A stretch of 64,000 nucleotides of DNA from Collybia mongolica. Lineage: Eukaryota; Basidiomycota; Agaricomycetes; Agaricales; Clitocybaceae. The notes under the pieces were generated by a model that saw only the letters and a list, made by a program, of their open reading frames with translations, made no database searches and had not been told where the DNA came from. Shown piece by piece: positions 18,503 through 30,710 of the stretch. Both the position numbers and the translations under genes were made by a program. Location: the NCBI GenBank assembly GCA_013420905.1, contig JAAXNY010000011.1:2108001-2172000 (forward strand). The letters are read 5' to 3'. Each line of letters starts with the position of its first letter. Positions within the stretch are counted from its first letter, which is position 1.

Positions 18503-19199
18503 ACTTAAAGCGACCCGAATCCGTTTTGCGGCGCAGCTGCTCACCTCCTGGCCTCATCCCCCACACCCTAATACTGATCCATCCAACCCACATACTGTAC
18601 ATCATCATCAATCTGTATCCTACGTACAACCTTCCAGTGGTGCGTCCTGGCTATGTTTAGGCTCGCGCGCATACGCAAGTTCATAGTGTATGTATAAATC
18701 TAGCATTAATAAAACCCGTACCCTTTCCAGGCCACCCGCTGCCGGGGCGTCCCCCTGACGGGCATTTTATTGGGGAACTTACTCCTCTTTGTATGTATGG
18801 CAACAAAATAATAGCATCTGACCTCATTGCATTCCTGGGCCATGTGATGTACGATTGAAGAGGTGGTGGGCGCAGAGAACGATAGGATCTCCCGGCAGAG
18901 TTTAAGCTTGAATGAAGCATTGTGCAAAACAGTAGGATAAAGCGTGCTCCTCATGCACGAAGTATGAGAGGCCCGGAAACGAGTCTCGAACACTGAGCGC
19001 TTCAACACTGAAATTGTCGAACATGCTGAGTATACATTGTCCAAGTGCGTTGAGAGAACACTTTGAGCCATCAACACATACACCCAGCTCCAACTTAGTG
19101 GGGATCTGTTGTTAGCATTGTACTGTGAGCGGACTTTCTGTTACCATTCGGAGAATTCTCAGAGATATATAGGATATGCGATACATTGCTAGCTAAGTA
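18503..19199. other. Intergenic, probable convergent 3' regions
   Basis: This lies between the stops of the AT-hook gene (+) and the membrane-protein gene (-). Small minus-strand frames exist (18706-19093) but show no family resemblance or clear splice logic. Nothing is supported. Confidence 0.35.
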
Positions 19200-21503
19200 T
19201 TACTCAAAGGCAGTGGGGGATTTCGCCAACTTGTTGTAAAGTACCTCGCCTCCCCTTCGCTGCACGTTGGCGATCGGACGAAAGAGTACAGTGTTTCCTC
19301 CCACGGTCTTCTGCCAGTCCTCCCCAGCGAGGTGAATTGGCTCAGAATCTGTGGAAAGAAAATCTTTTAAACAGGGTCCAGAACATTAAAAACAGAGAAG
19401 AAAACATACCTGCAGGGATACCGTCAGGTGGGGTCAGTGCAGAATGTCCTAGGGCTAGCCGTCCAATGGCTGTGTGGTCGAGGAAGTCACGGATGTAAGA
19501 TATCTTGAGCGATCCAAGGAGGAGGAGAGGAGGAGATAGATCGACACCATTAACGACGGTGCCCAGATGATGAGGAGCACCAACAGTGGTATACCATACT
19601 TAAGGTCGTATACCACTGAGGGTTTAAGGCTTTGAACAGTGAGGATGGGATGAGTCTCCGTTCCGACTAAATTGTTAGCAACGATGTCAGTCCAGATTAG
19701 ATTACGAATCTGGGCATGTCCAAGTTCTGGATCCTCGGCAAGAAGAGACTGCCATTTGTTCGAAAGGGCGTAATTGTTCTTGCCGTCATAATTAAAATCA
19801 CTGAGAGCCTCGTATACTTTCGACCAAGCAATTGCAGGGACGGTGGATGGTTGTCCGGAAACAGTGAGACCCCATACATCTGCTGCCCCAGCAGGCACAT
19901 AGAGAGAATCACTACGAACTGTCCACAGCGAGGGATCCGGCTCGTACTTTTCCGCAACCCGCCCCCAGAAGAGGTCAACGTCTCTGATTAACAAGTTGGT
20001 TTTCTCAACTGCCCACAATACCGACGTGTTCCCTGCTTCTCGCGTGATCTGGAGGTCGCTGAGCTCCTTCGAGGAGTTAATCGCGAAGGTTACCGTCTGA
20101 ATACTTGCACGAGTTGCACTTGAACAAACATGGAGGGTCTGCGACCATGTTGAACTGAGCGATGGTATCCTCTCATCTCCACTATCAGTTCGTACAGCCG
20201 GCCCTGCGAACATCCCACATTGAACTCCAACATTGGAGATATTAGCAATGTCACCACCTCCAAACCCACTACAAGATGTATCCAGAGTGAGCCTAGTGGA
20301 GTTCGATAGGAATTTCAAGCTCATCGTTCCCATGTTTCCTGCACGGAAAAGAGTGTCGGAACTATTCAAAGGATATGGCTTTCCGATATAACTCTCGTTT
20401 CGAGTCATATTATTGAACGTTCTCATTGAGAGAAGGTTGCTGATAACTGCTCCTCTATACGCATGTTCGTAGAGATTGATATTTTGCCCATCCAGGGACA
20501 TCGTTGGATACTCTGTTGTGAGGTTTGCAAACCCTCCACGATCGGTGAGGTTAAATTCGTAAACCCCGAATGGTTCTGTGAGGACGTAGTCGATGGTCAA
20601 ATTGGTGTTAACACAAGTGGTGATGGGTTCCAGCCAAAACGCCTCCTGAGACCATGTCGCACCATCCTTCGATAATGGAAAGGTGTGGTTCAGGAGTCCA
20701 ATACCAGGAGAATGACTCATATCAATTATCACCCCCGTACCCGCGAAAATTCCATCGCGAAGAACCATAGACTGCACGACACCTGTCTGAGGCGCAGTTA
20801 CCGAAAAATTGTACCCTGCCGTGTCTGTGAAGTATCGCCGAAATTGCATATTGAATGGACCATGAGGGGTACTGGAAAATATCTCAAAGATGGAAGGGGG
20901 TATTTCCGTGCTGTTTATGGTGTCAGGGGTCTTTCCGGGGCAGAGGACTTGTTCAGACCCTCCGCAAAGGCGGCTGTACCTAAAATCCTGACGAGGTGAG
21001 GTTGCAAGTCCGAGCGGTGATTTGTCTTCTACGAAGGACGCATTTACAGTGTGAGAATTAGAATGAATCGCGGGGCCTTGTTTGAGGCCCAAAGGGGTGA
21101 CAATCCCGCATACAGCAATGAGAAAGGCGGCTATGAAGGATAATATGGAAAAAAAGTTGATACGAGCGCTGGTATGAGAGGGAGAGCGACGAAGGATGAT
21201 TGGCCAAATAGAGGCATGGACCTGCCTAGCAGCCACACTCCAACTATTAGCAGAGTTCGAGGGTGGGAGGAAGTAGAGAAGGAGAGCGACCAGTGCAAGA
21301 CCTAATGAATATTGGAGGAACATAATGATGGCGTTGATAGCAGTGGCAGCATGGGCGATGGTGAGGTTTGCAATGACCAGACCCATAGAGGCTAAGCAAG
21401 AGAGAATACGATGAATAGAAAAACTAGAGAGAGACGCTGAGGGTGGAAGAATCGAATGGTAGTCAACCTTAAATTGTCTCACAATTGAAGAGTGGTTGAT
21501 CAT
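19200..21503 (-). CDS. Multi-pass membrane protein with large N-glycosylated ectodomain
   Basis: Unknown function; the layout is common in Agaricomycetes. The N-terminal 150 residues contain about three hydrophobic helices (near 33-60, 62-85 and 115-140). Next comes a roughly 480-residue lumenal/extracellular domain with at least a dozen N-x-S/T sequons and several Cys, then a helix (GIPLLVLLIIWAPSLM) and a cytosolic tail. The long frame from 21503 runs out at 19455, but removing a 44-nt GT..AG intron (19504-19547) restores frame into YIRDFLDHTAIGRLALGH. A second intron near 19350-19410 leads to the last exon, ending KLAKSPTAFE with a stop at 19200. If the 44-nt intron is not real, the gene has a frameshift there. 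Membrane location is inferred from hydrophobicity. Confidence 0.7.
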
Positions 21504-23027
21504 GTATCGATATCATTAACCTATCGGGGGGTGCGCCTCGTTGTCGACAGCCAGCGATCTGCAATGGGATCCATCCGCGCATGTCATTGATGGTGGCCCA
21601 AGCCTTCTGTGGGTCACAGGGTTTATGACCTCCCATGATTCTCGGATGTTCCTGGATTGGTCCCTCCGAAACTTTGACTTTTCGATATTCGGTCATAATG
21701 CGGCATGTATTTGGGATTCCTGAAATCGAGTTTTGTCTGGTGTTTGCATTGTTTTCATTCGGGTTGAATGTTTTCATCTACTCAATTGAGCCGCCCTTGA
21801 TGATGAGGATGTCGCGCACTCCCTGGATGCGCATCAGGAGCTAAAACTCAAAATCCTGAGCTATCGAGAAGCAGTATTAATTCGTTGGACGGGAGGAGGA
21901 CGAAGTAAAGACTGTCGCACCTGCAACCATTTCATTTCAGACGAGAATATAAAAGTATCAAAGGATTCAATAGAAAACACCCTTTGTTCGGTAAACAGAT
22001 AGATCATAAACAGACTCTAAGCGATTCTGTTCAGCATGCTTGTTATTCACCACTGCCATCGATGAAATTTAATAACCTTAGGGCCAAACCTGCTGTTCCA
22101 AGGAGGTTGACCATCTCAGGACTGTGCGATGGTTTCGGTGGTGTCTGTGCAGAAACCTTAGTCGTACCTATGACACCTTTATCAGCTGCTCCTCGCATTG
22201 TATCCTTCCGGCAACACGGAAGCGGAACACCGACATATCAGACCGATATATCAGACTTTGCATAGCTATCTAAAGCGCCAGGGGCCACCGCCACCGACCT
22301 CCATACGAAAGATCGCGATAGATAGAGTATCGAGTGATAAGCCGACCAGAACCCAAATATTGAATAGACGTTGTGGATCTCGGTCCACTCCTTGATTCAA
22401 TATAATTCGGCCGGTCGCGGAGTCTCCTCGGTCCGTTAAGATATCACTGTGATCACCACACATACACTCCAGTAAATGGCAAACTGGTGGCGCTGATTAA
22501 AACCGCTGGCGAAATGAGGGAGTGGAGTGGGGGCCAGGAACCATGAGCATGTTTCGGTATCCTAGACGCCTGAGCACCCAAGCTTGAAGAGCGATAGGTA
22601 AATATTGATTACGGCCTAATGACTTGTCGCTTACCACAAACTCCCTTGAAGGCGGCTATTGTTGCACGGGTCTTTGAAAGCTAAATCGGGAGAGTCAAAG
22701 AGGATGGATCAGGACAAGTAACTGGTCATTGGACCACAAAAGGTTTTCTTTAGTCTAGTCGGGAGTTTAGGTCACAATAGGGGGTCATAGTGTGGTTGCA
22801 CTGACTTCTATCTGTGATGGAACGTCTTGTTAACGTTGTTGGACCTACTAGTAAGGTTTAACACTTTAAGCTCCAAGGTTTTGCCCCGCCGAAATTACCC
22901 GGCGGCAATGCGAATTTTTTAGGCGTGATCACGGCCCCGGCAAACTGTCTTGTGTCACGTGCCAAAAAAATAGGTGCAAGAATTTGCTGATCTCGTTTTA
23001 ACTTGCAGCTTTGCTTGTTGACTTAAG
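21504..23027. promoter_or_regulatory. Divergent intergenic region (membrane protein / UTP10)
   Basis: About 1.5 kb separate two genes transcribed away from each other, so it should hold both promoters. A CACGTG (E-box-like) sequence occurs near 22956, about 70 bp before the UTP10 start. No open frame with a credible protein was found. Confidence 0.4.
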
Positions 23028-26000
23028 ATGTCGAGCCTCGCAGCGCAGCTAGCGCAAAGCGCATCCCTCAATACGGCCCTCCTTGTAGATAGATCACGAC
23101 GAAAAACAGGAGAATCATACCTTTTCACTGGGCGCGAGGCTGATCAACATGACCTGGAATCCATACACGCATTAGGGATTAACGGCTTGCTTCAGCTGGC
23201 ATCCTTGAACGCCGAATTCCGGGAGCTGGAGGATCCACTGTTCTCTGAATATGCGAAAACCACAGATCGGACCCTCCTTTCTGCAGAAGCCAATGCAGAC
23301 TTGGATAAATCTATCGCAACATGTCTGTCTTTACTTGGTCCGTATTTGATGGAGGCACCGACAGGAAAGGTCATTGAGTGGCTTGTACGGAGGTTTAGGT
23401 ATGTCGAAATGCTTGTCTTCTCATCATAAATAATAAATCATCATTCACAGAATCAACGAATTCAATGTTGAGGCTTTGCTCTCACTGTTCCTTCCTTATC
23501 ACGAGTCTCCGCATTTCACCAAGATGGTTACGATATTACACATTAAGTATGTGTCATCTTCCTCAGATTTCTATATCTAACTGCCATGCAGACCAAACAC
23601 CACATGGAGCTTTCTTCTTGCATATAAATCTGCGGCTCAGAATCTACCGCGGATATCTCTGGTTACAGAGATGTTGCGCAATTCTGATGTCGCGCGTTTT
23701 GTGACTTCTTTACTTCCTACTGCGATGAAGGGAGGTTTTTCTCACCGGGTTTTACTAGCATTCAATGCTGCGTCCCTCCACGACTTCATCCTCCGGAGTC
23801 GCGCTTTGGATGAAGGTACACTCGCATACCTCCTGCCAGCTCTTATAGAACCACTTCAACACATTCCGAATGTCAAGGATGCCATTCTCGGGAGTTATAT
23901 TCTTTTATCTGCACTTTCTCATAAATGCCAAATTGCAGCAGCTGCTCTGAAGACAATCGTCAATGCTATGGCGCACTGTGCTGATAGTGTATCACCTACG
24001 CAATTCGTGAACGCCATCCTCGCTGTTTGTGAGCGACAGCCCCTACTGGAACGGTTCTCGGATGGAACTGTGAAGAGGATCATGCGTATCCCGTATGCCA
24101 AAAATATCTGAATATATGGTTATCAACGCTAACTCTATTCGCAGAGGTGTTGTTGGCGAACTCAAGCGTGCTTGCTTGTGGGTAGGAGCGGAGAAAGTTG
24201 TTTGTCCTTTACTTTCTGGGCTGGAAAAAAGGTGAATAATTTCCCCATTTGTGATGATGATGTATTCTCAAATGTAGGATAGGTTAGAAGATGAGCATGC
24301 TTCTTCACTGCTTGAGGCTATTATTTCCACCTCAAATCTTCCTGCTGTCGTGGTCAGCCAATCGGCAACTATGCTGCTATCTGTATCGTTCAAGACCGAT
24401 ATTACGCCTGCCTCAACTACCGCGCGTCGCCTGCTTTCTAACATTCAACAACGACATCCGTCAGCTTTGCAAGAAGCAGCGGAGATTTTGACGCAACAGG
24501 ATGAAACGCTGAAGGAATCTGTGGAACAATTCATTGTGTCCCTTGCTGTGGTACGTGCTCTTCAAACTATCTCAAGGTCACCAATCGAATTCCACCTAGG
24601 TACAGGGAATCCCGGACGTGGATAAATACGGGCGGCTGGACGACATTGACATGATCCTTGCATCCACTAGTGCTGACTCAAAAGTACGAGTAATTGCAGT
24701 CAAGAATTTGCTGTCCGCCCTCTCCGGTAAACGCTTCAATGCATCCAGTTTGGTGCATAATTTTACATTTTTCGTCATCCACGTCGCGTCTAATGACCTC
24801 AATTATCAGGAAGCGATTCACTCAGCGCTACTTGCGCGTGTTCAGGACACCAACCAAGGGGTGATTGATGTGCTCTATGAGCAGCCGGCTATCATTACTC
24901 CCGTCATGGTCGCTCATTCGCAGATGTACATTGACAATGTCTCAAACATCCTGACTGTGGCTGGTTCCAAACCCAAGCGGAGCCTGCTGCGCGCACACCT
25001 TTCCTTCATAACCTCTTATTTCCTACCAGGAAACGTCTCTCAGATTGACAGCGTTTTCCACCAGATCTTGTTTCCCTTTATGTTGTTCTCAAAGCCTAGA
25101 CAACATACCGCCGAGGTCATATGGGACGTTATCTCGACCACGTTATCTCGACCTGACAATACTAAAGGTGTTGCACATGAGTGGCTCGTGGGCTGCTCGG
25201 CTGTAGTAGAGTCGAAAAGGGGACGAACAGACGTGGATCCCATTGAAAAGATGTGCAGCATCAATACTGCCACTGCGTCTCAGATTGCCGGTCCGTAATT
25301 TCATGATACTATTTTGGGGTTGATAACGATCCCTTTAACTAGGGAACATCCTCAAATCCAACAATTATTCTGTGCACTTCGAAGCACTTGTCAAAAAGCT
25401 ACAGGACAACAACCATCACACCAGAGTCCTTGGATATATGATAACCTCGGCCTTATTAAGGTCACTTTCGGGCGAACACCAATTAGACGCCGTCCACAAG
25501 GTGTTAGATATCATGAATATTGAAGAACTCTCTGGGATTGAAGACGTTTCGCTGCAAAATGACGATCTGTCACATGTAGATTACTTTGTCGAATTACTGT
25601 TTTCTGGTACTGATGCCCCACATAGATCATCGACGAAAAATCACTTGGAAAGATTGCCGTCATGAAGCCTAGTGGTAGAAGCACCTCTCAGTGGATGCAG
25701 GTATCCGTTGTTGCCCTTGTACCCACGATTTCACCGCCCGCCGGTATTGCTTTGGACTGGCTCACATGCTCTTCGACAGTGAGTATTCCAGTCTTTATCC
25801 TTGATTATCAAGGGTACTTACCGATGTCAGAACCCTTCTGACCAACGAGGGCCCCGTTATGTCAGACTTATGCGGAAAGTATATAACTTGGCGAATGCAT
25901 CAGCATCGTTTCCACATTTAACCTTTAGTCTTCTCCGAACCCTGTTTGACAGTTTGAAGGAGGATTCCCTAGCATTCCTAGCCGGAATATGGATTTCACC

Positions 26001-29000
26001 CACGACCCCCAACCACCTCAGCACTATCGCATTGCATCACGCGTCCGCATTTTTACAGGCTCATACCGCGGTGGAAGATGGTGTCGACTTCCAGACTATA
26101 TTACCCTCTTTGATCGTAGCGGCACAAAGCCAAGATAAGACTCAGCGCGAAGGTGCTTTGATCTGCATCGCCCATATACGTCAACTGGCCGAAGGAAGAT
26201 TTTCGACAGTTTATAAATTCGACGTCATCTACGGGCAAAACAAAAGTTGGTCATGTTATTTTCCCCATCACTACTTTCTTTTACCTGACTTTGTGCCGCC
26301 GTTAAGATCAGCTCCAGTATCTAGATCAGGACGACTTTAAGAAATATCTTGATGCTCTAGTTGAACATCGGGATCATCTTGTTCACGATGTCAATTATAT
26401 CAGGACACTTCATCAGTTACATCTAGGTACACGCAAGGGCGATAAGAAGCGTGAATCTGAGTGAGTTCCTCTCCGTTCATTTCCCTGGAATTGGGGACTA
26501 ATAACTTTCAGTCATAAGCATCGGGTTCTGTGCTATATACTTTCCCATATCAACTCCGTCACCTTGAATGATGTCCAGATCACACTCTTGAAGGCTTTCG
26601 ACACTGTTTCTAACAGTGCCAAAGCGAACATTCTACTTCCTACAATACAAGCATTGACAACACGCCAATCGGCTAATGAGGATTCCCCTCTATCACAAGA
26701 ACTTGTTGATCTGCTGGTGTCCTGCTTCGACGTGGCTGTCGTCAACGATCTCAACGATACGCATAATAGCATGTGGGACACCTTTACCGCTGTACTGCGC
26801 AAAATATATACTAGTAAGATGGTTTCCTTATGCTGCACTATCATGCTAACAGAGCCTTAGGTATCCAACATTCCTCGAGGATGATCCTCTCCCGATCTTT
26901 GGAGCAAGGTCTCTTTGTAGGCCTAAACATGGAGCGAAAAATTGCATTATGTAATCTTCTCCTTGACATCAGTTCTCATGATGCGGACACCGTATGTGAT
27001 CTCGGCTGAATCTTCATTATATGCGCTCTTAGGAACTCATATATGCTTTAGTATGCAGCTTGCAAACAACTTCTAGGAAGTCTTGTGCAAGAAACGACTT
27101 TGATAGTGCAGCTTCTTAACTCACTTCAGCCCAACTCTATTGGAACACCTTCGCGGGCCAGCAAGCGGGCAAAGTTGGCTGAGTTAGCGTCCTATCTCCT
27201 GTTATTATCTGCTGATTACTGAGACATTATCTTCAGCTCTCCGGTTGACAGTCACCAACGTTTAAGCCTATTTGCTGAAGTTCTCGGGACACAGTCACTA
27301 CCCGGATCTCTCGATCTCATTTCTCATCTATTGGAGACCCTAAATCGGGTGATTCAATCGGTTTCGCCCGTTCAAGCAGATGTTAGCTATATTGAACAAT
27401 TGTTAATGTCTGCCATTGAAAATGTTGCCAATAAAATAACGGTGAATTGATTTTTCAAAATTTAGGCTGCCGCTTATTTAATCTTTCTGTAGGAAATACC
27501 AAACCTTTCCCCAAGTGTTGTCAGGTTGGACATTCTTGTCGAGCTCATACGAGGTGAACCAGGTTTCTGTTTCATTGATTGTGGTTTAACGATATTTTCA
27601 GTTGCGGGAAATCCTCAAACCTTCCACCAAGCCCTCCTATTAATGGCGAATTTAGCACGTTTGGCACCAGATTCCGTGTTACACAACGTTATGCCTGTCT
27701 TCACATTTATGGGTTCAAACGTTTTCCACCGCGACGACACATACAGTTTCAGAGTGGTGCAACAGGTACGACGTCGTCTTCTTTCAGAATATTCAATTTA
27801 CCGATTTTTTCGCAGACGATTGATAGTATCGTTCCCGTCATGGTCGCATCACTCAAGAGTGTACATAGAAAGCCACTTGATCTTTATATTGGTTCCAAAG
27901 AGTTCCTTCGTGTATTTACAGATGCCGCAAATCACATTCCGCGACACAGGCGATCAAAGTTCGTTACTCTTTCAAGCACCATTGATAGCATACTTAGATA
28001 TTTCTAGCTTCTTCGCTCACCTTGTCGACGTACTCGGCTCTGACGATTTCCTTCCACCCATTTCGATGCTCCTCATCGAAAAGGTTGCAAATCGAGTGAT
28101 CCGACAAAGTACTGACGATGTACAGAGCACCCTAACTCTCCCATTATCCGTCTTTCATCAAAGCCTACTAGAATTGCAAATCAAGGTCCATTCACAGCTT
28201 ACTTCTCTACGATATTTATGCTCACTACGTTTTATCTAGACCCTCACTGAGATTCTACATGAATGCCAGAGGCTAACTACACGAATCCTCTCCCAGAATG
28301 TCATTGAACCAACGTTCTTAGATATTTCTTCGTGAGACCTTAGACCTCTTACAATCGGGTTTGGTCGCTAAAGACATTGCAGAGATGACGAACACGCGGC
28401 GTCAACGTCGACTACACTGAAGCGTCGTACTCAAGCACTCTTAATATTTGTCGGTCATGCCCTAAAACCCGCAACCTCGAAATCTACATCCACATCACAC
28501 GAAGAGCATATGAGTCAACTGGTTACGGCACTGATTTCATTGGCTACTCTCCACGAAGGAGCCGGCGCAGAAGCCAAGATTGGAGACATCTGTGTTTCGG
28601 CGCGATCCACCATTAGTCGCGTCCTTGGTGTCATGTCTGTGATTGATTTTGTCAAAGCGGTACTGTCCATGTTAGAGTTTGGTGACGAGAAGGTATTTAT
28701 AGAATCAACCACTATAATCCAAACCATACGTTAATATCATATCTAGATCCAAGCAGGAGCTCTTGATCTCTTAAGCGAACGCCTTTCAAGCGTGTCAACA
28801 AAAGCGCGACAAGACATCGTTCCAACGATTAACAATATCATTGTTTCCATTAAAAACCTTCTAACCACAAAATCAGATAGCGTTCTGTTGTCCTCTGCTT
28901 TCCGAGCCATCAGATCCATTGGCCTCACCCTGTGTCTGGGAGAAGAGTCCTCGATTACCAGTGTCGTCCCCGATATTCTTAATGCTGTGAAAATGCGATC

Positions 29001-30658
29001 GGTAACCCTTTCAGCACTGGCTGCCTTGTCACCGCTTCCGTGCGTATCAATTAGCCCTAGACAACAATCTACTCAACAACAAACTAAACAGGATCAAACT
29101 TGGGCCACGCTTTATACCACACTTCCGTGAGGTTGTTTCTGAAAGCGTGGGTATTCTTCGTCAAGGATCTCCAGGTATTCTTTCTCTCTACACTACTTTG
29201 GTCATCTCCCCAACACCCCCCCCCCCCACAGACGTCATGGAGGACGCATATTCTATTCTGCATGGTCTTCTTTCATCGATTCCTACATTTTGGGGTGTGA
29301 GGGAACTTGGTCAAGTTATCACCCTGTACATTGATCATTGTGTGTCCACGGCAAATACCCCCTCGTCTCCGATGTCGAGTTTGATGAAAGCTATCACGAA
29401 ACGAGCATCCCCAACAGCGTTACTTCCGATGATGGTTGAGATGTGGACGGCATTAAAAGTAACCCCCGATTTGGTACGGTTTTTGCTCCTTGCTTCATGC
29501 ACACTAGTTGATATATTACAGGATCGTATTGCCGCTTACTTCGATGTGTTGACAAGAGCTATCCGCAACGCAACTCGTCCGGCAGTACTAGAACAACTTC
29601 GGCCTCTTTTCAACACCTTCATAGATTCCTTCGATATTGCGAAGGTGTCGTCGGGAAAAGGACTTCCTGTGAGGATGTTATTTTTATCTTTAGACCGACA
29701 TACTAAGAAGAAACCTATTCAGGCCGAAACTTGTGCCATCATGGCGTTCAAAGAACTTGTAGTGAAACTGAACGAGGCAGCATTCCGACCTCTGTTCCGC
29801 CGACTGTATGATTGGGCATTTGCAGACAAAGCTGGTAAATTATCTCCGTCCTTCCCCAACATGGTATCTTTCAGATCTTTTACATATTCTGATACCTTCG
29901 TTACAGCGGACATTGCAAGGAAAATCACCTTTTGTCATATATATGACGTCCTTCTCGAGTTCTTCAAGGTTAGTGTTTCTCTGATCTTGACCAACTCACA
30001 TACTCATGTTTCAACTCAGGGACTGATGAATCCGTATATGTCTTTTTTACTTGAACCATTTGCACAGTCCCTCAAATCTTTCCATTCTGGCCACCTCGAC
30101 AATCAAGCGTACTGGTCGGGTATTATTCAAACGCTTACCAAAAGTTTCATGTTCGATGATGGAGGTTTGGTTAATAATTCACATTCCCAGAGCCAATTTA
30201 ACGTCTTCACAGCCTTTTGGAGGGACGATAAACTTCGCCAGATGTCATCTCCCTTAATACAGCAAGTCGCAGTTTGCATTGATCTCAACCATCCGGATGG
30301 AAAAGCACTTCTGCAAGAATGTCTCAGTGCTTTGACGGACACCACATCAGATGATAATCTTTTGAAAGCCATCAATCTCGACCTCCTCATGCATACACGC
30401 TCCGAAGATGCAAGACTACGCTTACTAGCCCTGACGTGTTCTGAGGCCTTGTGGCGAGTTCATGGCGGGAAACTTCTTGGTTAGTCGTCCATAATATTAG
30501 GTGCTTGGTAGTGACTAAACGCGTGTATAGGCTTTGTGGCTGAAACTGCAACCTTCATTGCCGAATGCAGTGAGGATGAGAATGACATGATAGTACGGGA
30601 GACCTTTAAATTGAAGGATGCGGTAGAAAGCGTTGCAGGAAACATAAATGGGTTATGA
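23028..30658 (+). CDS. UTP10: U3 snoRNP component UTP10 / HEATR1-like, about 2000 aa, many introns
   Basis: Very large HEAT-repeat protein of the t-UTP subcomplex of the small-subunit processome, acting in the nucleolus in rDNA transcription and early 18S pre-rRNA cleavage. The N-terminus MSSLAAQLAQSASLN, followed by HALGINGLLQLASLNAEFRE and GKVIEWLVRRFRINEFN, is the recognisable UTP10 start. The body is helical HEAT-type sequence (for example DIDMILASTSADSKVRVIAV). The C-terminus holds the BP28CT-like region and ends FVAETATFIAECSEDENDMI...LKDAVESVAGNINGL. There are about 20 or more introns of 45-65 nt. One 51-nt intron near 28333-28390 (GTGAGA..TTGCAG) repairs what looks like a frame break. 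The gene converges on the kinase gene with a 52-bp gap. Exon borders in the middle are only partly resolved by eye. Confidence 0.9.
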
Positions 30659-30710
30659 AATAGATAGATAGCAATGTAAGCCGATAAAATTAGTGTAAAA
30701 GGAGGGTATA

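Noticed and set aside
28320..28440. Apparent double frameshift in UTP10 suggesting a pseudogene or read errors
   Set aside because: A 51-nt intron with GTGAGA donor and TTGCAG acceptor removes the in-frame stop and rejoins the original frame into DDEHAASTSTTLKRR, so the gene is intact there.
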